Origin: Brevundimonas vesicularis
GTDB lineage: Bacteria; Pseudomonadota; Alphaproteobacteria; Caulobacterales; Caulobacteraceae
Assembly (NCBI RefSeq): GCF_014204545.1
Contig: NZ_JACHLJ010000001.1
Coordinates: forward strand, 1,488,001 to 1,552,000
Length of the DNA stretch: 64,000 nucleotides
Reading direction: 5' to 3'
Shown: positions 1-6,431 of the stretch, piece by piece
Numbering within the stretch: the stretch's first letter is position 1
Layout: every line of letters begins with the position of its first letter
Position numbers and translations under genes: made by a program
Notes under the pieces: generated by a model
What the model saw: only the letters and a program-made list of their open reading frames with translations
What the model was told of the DNA's origin: nothing
The model's database searches: none

Positions 1-499
1 TCAGGGTCTTGCCGGTGCGATAGTCGCGGTAGGCGTAGCCGCCGCCATAGCCGTTGGACAGCCGCCCCTCGCGGTCGCGGTACAGCGGTCCGCCGCCGCG
101 ATAGCCGCCGCCGTTCAGCATCTGGCCGACGATGAAGCCGGTCAACAGCGGGGTGAAGAAGGAGCCGCCGTTGTTGTTCGGCTGGCATTGCGACGGTCCC
201 CACTGGCCTTCGCACTCCTCGCGGGTGGCGTAGCGCGGCGCGGTCTTGGCGGCCTCTTGCTGAGCCTTCGTCAGGGCGGCGTCGCATTCGTTGTCGGGAA
301 TGTCGTTGGCGGCCTTGCACTCGTCCAGCGACTGATAGGCCAGGGTCGGTTCGGGCTCAGGCGCCGGGACACGCTGGGGCGAGCCGCAGGCGGCAAGCGA
401 GAAGCTGGCGGTCGCCATCAGGCTGCTGACGTGCAGGACGCGCGAGCGCTTGAGCCGGCGCATGGTGTCTGTCTTGGGAAGGTCTTTGGGATCGGTCAT
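1..499 (-). CDS. yjfM: DUF1190 lipoprotein (YjfM/YgiB-like), 3' end outside the window
   Basis: Reading leftward from the ATG at 497-499, the frame stays open to the window edge (about 166 codons), so the C-terminus is missing. A basic stretch (MRRLKRSR) and a hydrophobic segment end in SLAAC-G, a lipoprotein signal, so mature protein would be a lipid-anchored envelope protein. Next come a Cys-containing YQSLDECKAA / REECEGQWG pattern typical of DUF1190 and a Gly/Tyr/Arg-rich tail. An internal ATG at 461-463 would give a tighter signal peptide and is an alternative start. The gene follows yjfL by 5 nt and is the last member seen of the leftward arm. The family has no established biochemical function; the family call is inferred from these motifs and from the yjf neighbourhood. 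Confidence 0.72.
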   Translation of the reverse strand, partial: MTDPKDLPKTDTMRRLKRSRVLHVSSLMATASFSLAACGSPQRVPAPEPEPTLAYQSLDECKAANDIPDNECDAALTKAQQEAAKTAPRYATREECEGQWGPSQCQPNNNGGSFFTPLLTGFIVGQMLNGGGYRGGGPLYRDREGRLSNGYGGGYAYRDYRTGKTL

Positions 500-504
500 G
501 GCGG

Positions 505-918
505 TCACGACGTCATGCAGGCTGCGTTCAGCAGGCCGACGCAGATGGAGATGGAGGCCAGATAGACGGCCGCGGCGATCTCGCCCGCCTCGATGCGGAC
601 GACCAGATTGCGGAAGGCCATGCGGCTGATGGCGACGAAGACGACGATCTGGATCACGCCGGCCAGCAGCGCCCAGGCCGCGAACTCCATCAGGCTGACG
701 GTGTGCGACAGGGCCGAGGCCAGAGGCAGGACATAGCCGATCAGAGCGCCCCCAAGAGCAATGGCGGCGGCCGTGTTGCCTTCCCGGATCAGCGTATGTT
801 CGTGATAGGGCGTGACCCACTGGTAGATCAGTTTGAAGGCCAGGGTGAAGGCGCCCGCCATGGCGAAGGCGATCAGGAAGGCGATCGCCCCCTGCTGAAA
901 AATGAACCAGTCGAACAT
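505..918 (-). CDS. yjfL: DUF350 inner-membrane protein (YjfL family)
   Basis: A 137-aa hydrophobic protein with four predicted membrane spans (about residues 8-30, 50-72, 78-100 and 112-134), matching the size and layout of DUF350/UPF0719 proteins such as E. coli YjfL. It starts at the ATG at 916-918, 26 nt after yjfK, and yjfM follows 5 nt downstream, so it lies inside a tight operon. Its function is unknown. In many bacteria DUF350 genes sit beside PspA-like and ATP-grasp ligase genes, as here, which suggests a membrane component of an envelope-stress or peptide-modification system. That role is inference from context only. Confidence 0.85.
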   Translation of the reverse strand: MFDWFIFQQGAIAFLIAFAMAGAFTLAFKLIYQWVTPYHEHTLIREGNTAAAIALGGALIGYVLPLASALSHTVSLMEFAAWALLAGVIQIVVFVAISRMAFRNLVVRIEAGEIAAAVYLASISICVGLLNAACMTS

Positions 919-944
919 CGATCTTGCCCCCTCGGATTGCGCGC

Positions 945-1592
945 TCAGGCGCGGAACTCGGCCATTTCCAGCGGAATGCCGATCATGATTTCGTGCGTGC
1001 TGTCGCCGCCCTCGGGCTGCTGCTCAAGCGCCAGCATCAGCTCGCGCCCGCCGCCCAGCTCGCGAGCATACAGCATGCAGGTCTGGAAGATCTTGGCATA
1101 GGGCGTGGTCGCGGCGCGGTCGTCCCAGATCGTCTCCCACAGGGTGACGGGCGGCTGGATGGCGTCGCTCTCGGCGAACCAGAAGCGCGGATAGTCGGGC
1201 AGCTCCTCGGCCGCGCCGTGAAACACCGGCGCCGACAGGCGGTCGCGCCAGATGCGGCGTTCACGCTCGCCCGGCGGATAGGCCGAGGTCCAGGGCACGA
1301 ACAGGCTGAAGTCGTAGGATTCCAGCCCGGGCTCGTCGTCGCTCATGGCCTGAAGCATGACGTGGTCGTCGGTGTAGAAGCGATGGACGAACTGGCCGCT
1401 GTCCAGGCTGACCAACCCCTGCGCCGAGATGTCCAGCACGTCGCGATCCAGGGTGAAATGGGTCTCGTCGCCCAGCCGGCGCCAGGCCAGCGGGTCGAGC
1501 GACACGGTGCGGCCGACGGTGATGTTGCGCACCGTCGCCAGCCGACTGGCGGGCGCTGCCTTCTCCGACGATCCGAAAAGCTTCTTGAACAT
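945..1592 (-). CDS. yjfK: DUF2491 protein (YjfK family)
   Basis: A 215-aa soluble protein with no signal peptide or membrane span. It begins MFKKLFG, continues with a VGRTVSLDPLAWRRL segment, and has a mixed alpha/beta pattern ending IMIGIPLEMAEF. Length and sequence style match the DUF2491/YjfK family. It lies 7 nt after the potassium-channel gene and 26 nt before yjfL. Its molecular function is unknown; co-occurrence with a PspA homologue and a YjfC-type ligase on the other side of the divergent promoter is the main clue. Start chosen at the ATG at 1590-1592. Confidence 0.82.
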   Translation of the reverse strand: MFKKLFGSSEKAAPASRLATVRNITVGRTVSLDPLAWRRLGDETHFTLDRDVLDISAQGLVSLDSGQFVHRFYTDDHVMLQAMSDDEPGLESYDFSLFVPWTSAYPPGERERRIWRDRLSAPVFHGAAEELPDYPRFWFAESDAIQPPVTLWETIWDDRAATTPYAKIFQTCMLYARELGGGRELMLALEQQPEGGDSTHEIMIGIPLEMAEFRA

Positions 1593-1599
1593 GGGACGA

Positions 1600-2643
1600 T
1601 CAGGATCCGGCCAGGCTCGGCTGGTTCAGCCGGACCGCCGACACATAGAACAGGCGATCGCCCTGTTCCACGCCTGTTTCCGGCAAAGGATTGAAGCGCG
1701 GCGAATCCGCGCCGTCCGGCTGATGCGCTAGAAGGGTCGCGCGGTGCTGGAGGAAACGCTGCGTCAGGTCGCCGACAGACCGACCCGCACCGGCCCATCT
1801 CAGGCTGAACAGCGTTGCGCCTTCGTCGAGGTGGCTGGTCAGGGCGCTGATGACTTGGCTGGCGCCAGGATCGCGCGCGGCGCGGGCCAGCATTTCCGGC
1901 GCCGACGACAGGACGATCTCGACCCGGGGACAGTGCTGCGCCAACAGTCGCGCGCTGTCGGCGTCATCGAAGAAGCAGACGATGTGTGCGGCGTCCGGCG
2001 CCATCGCCGAGACAGCCAGGGTGGCGGTCAGGGTATCGGCGTCATTGCTGGCGTGGATCAATATGCGGCTCGCGTTGGCTGCGCCCGCGCGGGCCAGACC
2101 TGTTGTCGAGGTCAGGCTTTCCGTCTGGACGTAGCGAATGCGCGGATCGACATCCGCCACCGCCTGGCGCGTTAGCAGCACCAGCGTCTGAGACCGGTTC
2201 AACTCCGCGCACAGTTCTTCGACCATCTTGGGCGTACGGACGGGGTGATAACCGACCAGCAGAATCGTATCGGTCATCCTTGAATAGTCTCCCTTGCCCG
2301 ATCTCCGGGCGCGCCAGATGTCGCCGATCCCGGCCAGCACCTTGGCCACGACCGTCGTGAAAGCCGCGATGGCGCCGGGAAAGATCCACAATGCCGTGAC
2401 CAGTCGGCCGCCAACGCCTTGCGGACTGAGATCGCCATAACCTACGGTATAAGCCGTCGTCGCGTACCAGTAGAAGAAGGTCAGCGGATCATGCAGCTCC
2501 GCTTCGTGGGCGATGGCGAGGAGAAGCCACGACGAAATAGCGTGAAAGAGGATCAGCCCGCCCAGCATGCGCCAGTGCATATCGGCCATGGCGTGGAACG
2601 CCCGGTCGAAAATCACGGCCAGCTTCATTCGCTGCAGCAACAT
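1600..2643 (-). CDS. Two-TM potassium channel with degenerate RCK/TrkA-N-like domain
   Basis: A 347-aa protein. TM1 spans about residues 27-46, a pore helix precedes the selectivity filter TVGYGD at residues 66-71, and TM2 spans about 80-104. This is the classic Ion_trans_2 channel layout. From about residue 125 a Rossmann-like regulatory domain begins, but the expected GxGxxG nucleotide loop reads ILLVGYHPVR, so NAD binding is doubtful. The C-terminal 80 residues include a possible ligand-binding lobe. As the first gene of the leftward arm it places a K+ channel inside the yjf system; E. coli yjfIJKLMC has none. Start is the ATG at 2641-2643; an ATG five codons in is also possible. Confidence 0.85.
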   Translation of the reverse strand: MLLQRMKLAVIFDRAFHAMADMHWRMLGGLILFHAISSWLLLAIAHEAELHDPLTFFYWYATTAYTVGYGDLSPQGVGGRLVTALWIFPGAIAAFTTVVAKVLAGIGDIWRARRSGKGDYSRMTDTILLVGYHPVRTPKMVEELCAELNRSQTLVLLTRQAVADVDPRIRYVQTESLTSTTGLARAGAANASRILIHASNDADTLTATLAVSAMAPDAAHIVCFFDDADSARLLAQHCPRVEIVLSSAPEMLARAARDPGASQVISALTSHLDEGATLFSLRWAGAGRSVGDLTQRFLQHRATLLAHQPDGADSPRFNPLPETGVEQGDRLFYVSAVRLNQPSLAGS

Positions 2644-2692
2644 GCGTCTTCCCTTCGCGCTAAGATGATCCCAGACCCCTAGGCGAAGTCAA

Positions 2693-2719
2693 GCGTTCAT
2701 GTTACGCGTTTCATGTAAC
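2693..2719. promoter_or_regulatory. Tandem 13/14-nt repeat in the divergent yjf promoter
   Basis: Two near-identical units lie head to tail, GCGTTCATGTTAC (2693-2705) and GCGTTTCATGTAAC (2706-2719), just before the yjfI start at 2723. The same bases also form a GTTAC...GTAAC inverted repeat. The spacer between the channel gene and yjfI is only 79 nt, so a protein bound here could control both arms. No SD sequence is evident for yjfI between the repeat and its ATG. The repeat is seen directly; an operator function is inference. Confidence 0.4.
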
Positions 2720-2722
2720 GAT

Positions 2723-3403
2723 ATGCCGAACGACCCATCGCCCTCTTCCGCCGCCAACGACCGCATTCGTGCGTGGCGACAGGCGCGTCGTGAGGCGGGC
2801 CTGGTCAAGCTGGAGCTTTGGGTGCCGGCCGCCGCCCGCGACGACGTCAAGGCGGCCGTTCGCGCCATCGTCACCGATTCAACACGCGGGCCGCAGCTTG
2901 CGGGGCGCCCGCGCCGCCCCACTTCCGATTCCATCACCCCTGGAGACGACCATCAAATGGACGCCGTGATCGAGACCCCCTGGACCGTGCCCGCCATCAA
3001 GGCGGCGCTGGACGGCTCAACCCTGCTGCGTGACGGCGAAATGACCCTGCGCGTGGTCGAGGGCGCCGAGCCGGTGCTGCTGGCGACCATGCACGAATAC
3101 GGCGACCTGCCGGTCTATCTGAGCGTCGGCGGCGCCCAGATCGTCTGTTCGGTCCTGCTGTGGCCGGTGTCGGAGCAGAAGGATCGCCACGCCTTCAACG
3201 AATTCCTGCTGAAGGCCCAGCGCGTGGTGCCCCTGTCCAACTTCGCCATCACCAATGTCGGCGGCGAAGACGTGTATGAGCTGATGGGCGAACTCTCTTG
3301 CAAGACGACGCTTCAGACCATCCTGATCGAACTGCGCACCCTGGCCGAGAATGCGATCGACGCCACCGAACTGCGTGAAACCTTCGGCGCCGACGCCGCC
3401 TGA
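2723..3403 (+). CDS. yjfI: DUF2170 protein (YjfI family) with N-terminal extension
   Basis: 226 aa from the ATG at 2723. The C-terminal part, about residues 80-225, starts near the METPWTV-like VIETPWTVPAIKAAL segment and fits DUF2170/YjfI, which in E. coli is only about 130 aa. The extra N-terminal 75 residues contain RAWRQARREAGLVKLELWVP followed by a helix, which resembles a ribbon-helix-helix or MazE/DUF3018-like DNA-binding module; that reading is tentative. It is the first gene of the rightward arm, 16 nt before yjfJ. If the N-terminus does bind DNA, the tandem repeat at 2693-2719 would be an obvious autoregulatory site. Confidence 0.75.
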   Translation: MPNDPSPSSAANDRIRAWRQARREAGLVKLELWVPAAARDDVKAAVRAIVTDSTRGPQLAGRPRRPTSDSITPGDDHQMDAVIETPWTVPAIKAALDGSTLLRDGEMTLRVVEGAEPVLLATMHEYGDLPVYLSVGGAQIVCSVLLWPVSEQKDRHAFNEFLLKAQRVVPLSNFAITNVGGEDVYELMGELSCKTTLQTILIELRTLAENAIDATELRETFGADAA

Positions 3404-3419
3404 TCCCGGAAGACCGACC

Positions 3420-4160
3420 ATGTCCATGCTCAGAAAACTGTCCGCCCTATTCCGCGGCTCGGCCCATGACGCGGCCCAGGGCGTCGTCGACGCCAATGCG
3501 CTGAAGATCCTCGACCAGGAAATCCGCGACGCCGACAACGCCCAGGGCAAGGCCCGCGATGACCTGGCCGGCCTGGTGGCGCGCCGCCGCATGGCCGAAA
3601 ACGAGATGGCCAGCTTCCGCGACCAGATCGCCAAATACGAAAGCTCGGCCCGCACCGCCCTCGGCCAGGGCAAGACCGATCTGGCGCGCGAAGTCGCCGG
3701 CCGCATCGCCGAGCTGGAGGTCGAGATCACCAGCCGCGGTCCGCTGATCGAGGACATGAAGACGGCCGAGACGCGCCTGCGCACGGCTATCGCCTCGACC
3801 GACCAGAAGATCGAGACGCTTCGTCGCGAGATCGACATCGTCAAGGTCAACGATTCCGTCCAGAAGGCCCAGACGTCGGTCGCCCTGAACTCGGCCGGCG
3901 CCCAGTCGCGCATCGGCTCGGCGGCGGACAGCCTGCAACGCATCAAACAGCGCCAGGCGATCCAGGAAGAGAAGCTGAACGCCAGCCAGGCGCTGGAGGA
4001 TCGCCGCACCGGCGCGGACCTGGACGCCAAGCTGCGTGAGGCCGGCATCCTGCCCGGCCATTCCTCGGCCGATGACGTCCTGGCCCGCCTCAGCCAGCCG
4101 GAGGTGACCGTGGTCACCCCGCGCATCGGCCAATCCACGCCCGACAAGGACCCGGCCTGA
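3420..4160 (+). CDS. yjfJ: PspA/IM30 family membrane-stress protein (YjfJ)
   Basis: 246 aa, starting MSMLRKLSALFRG at 3420, an amphipathic N-terminal helix as in PspA. Residues about 25-190 are almost wholly charged heptad-rich coiled coil (for example ARREVAGRIAELEVEI-like repeats), followed by a short C-terminal helical region. No membrane span is present. PspA/IM30 proteins assemble on damaged or stored-curvature-stressed inner membrane; YjfJ is the branch linked to YjfC-type ligases. It starts 16 nt after yjfI and ends 3 nt before yjfC, so the three are surely cotranscribed. Start chosen because it matches the PspA N-terminus; the longer frame upstream overlaps yjfI. Confidence 0.9.
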   Translation: MSMLRKLSALFRGSAHDAAQGVVDANALKILDQEIRDADNAQGKARDDLAGLVARRRMAENEMASFRDQIAKYESSARTALGQGKTDLAREVAGRIAELEVEITSRGPLIEDMKTAETRLRTAIASTDQKIETLRREIDIVKVNDSVQKAQTSVALNSAGAQSRIGSAADSLQRIKQRQAIQEEKLNASQALEDRRTGADLDAKLREAGILPGHSSADDVLARLSQPEVTVVTPRIGQSTPDKDPA

Positions 4161-4163
4161 TCC

Positions 4164-5330
4164 ATGGAGCGTCTGCGCTTCGATCCCCGCACCGACTGGG
4201 ACGCCAAGGCCGAGGAACTCGGCTTCACCTGGCGCCACACCGACGGCAAACCCTATTGGGACGAGACGGCGGCCTATGCCTTTTCGCTGGCCGAGATCGA
4301 GGACGGGATCGAGGCGCCGACCGAGGAACTGCACGGCCTGTGCCTGGAGCTGGTCAACGAGGCCGTCCAGTCCGAGCGGTTGATGGAGCAGCTCGATATT
4401 CCCGAAACCATGCGGGACTATGTGGCCGACAGCTGGAAGCGGGGCGATCCGTCCCTCTATGGCCGGTTCGACTTCGCCTATGATGGGACGGGGCCGGCCA
4501 AGCTGTATGAATACAACGCCGACACACCGACCAGCATCTATGAGACGGCGGTGTTCCAGTGGCTGTGGCTGGAGGACCAGATCAAGGCCGGCGCCCTGCC
4601 CGCCGATGCGGATCAGTTCAACAGCCTGCATGAGAAGCTGGTCGATCGCTTCCGCGCCATCTTCCCGAACGGCGGCTTCGTGCATTTCGCCTCCGACGCC
4701 GATTTCGTCGAGGATCGCCAGACGGTGCGCTTCCTGGAAGATCTGGCCCAGCAGGCCGGACTGGAGCCCCAGTTCGTCGCCATCGACCAGATCGGGCTGA
4801 ACGCCGACGGCCGGTTCGTGGATCACGAGAACTGGATCATCCAGGCGATGTTCAAGCTCTATCCGTGGGAGCAGATGCTGCGCGACGACTACGCCACGCC
4901 CCTGCCGACGGCGGACGTGACCGTGCTGGAGCCGGCGTGGAAGAGCATCCTGTCCAACAAGGCCATACTGCCGCTGTTGTGGGAGCGGCATGCGGGCCAC
5001 CCCAATCTGCTGGAGAGCTATTTCGAGGGCGATCCGGCCGAGGCGGCGCTGGGCTCATCCTATGTCCGCAAGCCGTTGTTCTCGCGCGAAGGCGACAATG
5101 TCGAACTGATCGATCAGGGCGTCAGCGCCGCAGAGGTGGTGGACGGCGGCTATGGCGCTGGGCGTCACATCCGCCAGGCGCTGTGCGACCCGCCCCTGTT
5201 CGACGGCAACCATGTGATCGTCGGGTCGTGGGTGGTCGGAACGGAGCCGGCGGGCATCAGCCTGCGCGAGGACACGGGCCGCATCACCCGGAACACCTCG
5301 CGCTTCGTGCCGCACTTCATCCGCGACTGA
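4164..5330 (+). CDS. yjfC: YjfC-type ATP-grasp amide ligase (glutathionylspermidine-synthase C-domain family)
   Basis: 388 aa, the same size as E. coli YjfC and with no N-terminal amidase domain. The sequence carries the GSP-synthase ATP-grasp pattern: FDFAYDGTGPAKLYEYNADT (about residues 102-121), an AFQWLWLEDQ helix, LSNKAILPLLWERH, and the late SSYVRKPLFSREGDNVELI segment that lines the nucleotide pocket. Family members form amide bonds using ATP; the substrates of YjfC enzymes are not established. It starts 3 nt after yjfJ, so the PspA homologue and ligase are translationally close. The context suggests ligation of a peptide or polyamine to an envelope target, which is inference. Confidence 0.88.
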   Translation: MERLRFDPRTDWDAKAEELGFTWRHTDGKPYWDETAAYAFSLAEIEDGIEAPTEELHGLCLELVNEAVQSERLMEQLDIPETMRDYVADSWKRGDPSLYGRFDFAYDGTGPAKLYEYNADTPTSIYETAVFQWLWLEDQIKAGALPADADQFNSLHEKLVDRFRAIFPNGGFVHFASDADFVEDRQTVRFLEDLAQQAGLEPQFVAIDQIGLNADGRFVDHENWIIQAMFKLYPWEQMLRDDYATPLPTADVTVLEPAWKSILSNKAILPLLWERHAGHPNLLESYFEGDPAEAALGSSYVRKPLFSREGDNVELIDQGVSAAEVVDGGYGAGRHIRQALCDPPLFDGNHVIVGSWVVGTEPAGISLREDTGRITRNTSRFVPHFIRD

Positions 5331-5366
5331 GGCGCCGGCAGGCAACCAAGCCGGACGACCATCGTT

Positions 5367-5390
5367 TTGTCGGCTGACATCAACCGACAA
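5367..5390. other. Hairpin between yjfC and the secreted repeat protein
   Basis: TTGTCGG (5367-5373) pairs with CCGACAA (5384-5390) around a 10-nt loop, 36 nt after the yjfC stop and 11 nt before the next start codon. It could be a weak terminator for the yjf arm or a leader hairpin of the downstream gene. There is no clear T-run after it. Confidence 0.35.
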
Positions 5391-5401
5391 GAAGCTTCCC
5401 C

Positions 5402-6280
5402 ATGCGCAACGTCCGCCTCGCCCTGATCGCCACCACCGCCCTGACCCTTGCGGGCGGCGCGGCAGTCGCCCAGACGCAATATCCTTCGACGACCCAGGAC
5501 CGGCTGGGCGCGGTCGTGGGCGCCCTGTTCGGCGATCGTCTGGGCCTGTCGGCGATGGATCAGGCCTGGCTGCGCGGCGGCCGTCCGCTGCGTGACGGCC
5601 AGAGCCAGTTCTCGACCCGCGTGGACGCCAGCGTGCGCGCCGGCGGCGTCTCCGCCTCGGCCGCGACGCGCCTGCGCGCCGACTATTTGGCCCTGGTCGA
5701 TCTGGAGAACCAATACGCCGTCGGCGGCATCTCGGCCCAGGAACGCGCCGATCTGAACGCCCGCTACACCGCCCTGACCCAGACCCTTGAAGCCGGCGCC
5801 TCGGGCTATGCCGACATGGACACCGTGGCCCAGGGCCGTGCGGACTTCGAGACCCGCGTCAACGCCGCCGTGACGGCGCGCCGCATCACCCGCACCGAGG
5901 CGACGCGCCTGAAAACGGACTATCAGGCCCTGATCCAGCTGGAGAGCCGTTACACCGCCGACGGCTCCATCAGCGCCAGCGAGCGCGCCGATCTGGACGC
6001 GCGTCTGGATGCCCTGGACCTGCGCGTCGGCGACGGCCCGGCCGGACAGACGCCGTCTGCCAACCTGCCCGCCCGCACCCGTCTGGCGAATCTGGAAACC
6101 GCCCTGACTGCCGCGGAACGTTCGGGCGCCATCAGCCGCACCGAGGCCGCCGACATCCGCGTCGAGGCCGGAGATCTCGCCCGCCTGGACGCCGCCTACA
6201 CCCGCACCAGCCCCTCCTCCGACGACACGGCCTACCTGAGCCGCCGCATCGGCGAACTGGAACTGCGCGCCCGCCGCTAA
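5402..6280 (+). CDS. Secreted protein with three helical repeats, function unknown
   Basis: 292 aa. A Sec signal peptide (MRNVRLALIATTALTLAGG, cleavage after AVAQ) precedes a mature protein made of three imperfect repeats of about 60-70 residues. Each repeat has the form F-x-T-R-V-x-A-A-V...I-T-x-x-E-A-x-R-L-x-x-D-Y-x-A-L-x-x-L-E-x-x-Y...S-x-x-E-R-A-D-L-x-A-R, starting near residues 77, 147 and 225. The repeats are helical and Ala/Arg/Asp rich, with no catalytic motif seen. It is 71 nt after yjfC and followed by a hairpin at 6293-6320, so it may form its own transcription unit. Likely periplasmic or outer-membrane associated; I do not recognise a named family. Confidence 0.7.
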   Translation: MRNVRLALIATTALTLAGGAAVAQTQYPSTTQDRLGAVVGALFGDRLGLSAMDQAWLRGGRPLRDGQSQFSTRVDASVRAGGVSASAATRLRADYLALVDLENQYAVGGISAQERADLNARYTALTQTLEAGASGYADMDTVAQGRADFETRVNAAVTARRITRTEATRLKTDYQALIQLESRYTADGSISASERADLDARLDALDLRVGDGPAGQTPSANLPARTRLANLETALTAAERSGAISRTEAADIRVEAGDLARLDAAYTRTSPSSDDTAYLSRRIGELELRARR

Positions 6281-6292
6281 GCCTGACACTGG

Positions 6293-6320
6293 ACGTCCCG
6301 CGCAATCCGGCGTGGGACGT
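6293..6320 (+). terminator. Hairpin terminator after the repeat protein
   Basis: ACGTCCC (6293-6299) pairs with GGGACGT (6314-6320), with further GC/GC pairing inside the loop, starting 13 nt after the stop codon. No U-run follows, so it is only a probable terminator. Confidence 0.45.
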
Positions 6321-6431
6321 TCGGGATGCTCCAGGCAGCCCCGTCAGGCCGCCCCCGAGACATCAGCGCGTAGCCGCAAATGGCGGCCTAGTCGTTAAGG
6401 GGCTGCGCCCGCCCAACTCAACCTGTGTGGC

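Noticed and set aside
5165-6289. 374-codon minus-strand frame over the repeat protein
   Set aside because: The plus-strand protein has a proper signal peptide and repeats; the minus product is Gly/Ala/Gln-rich shadow.
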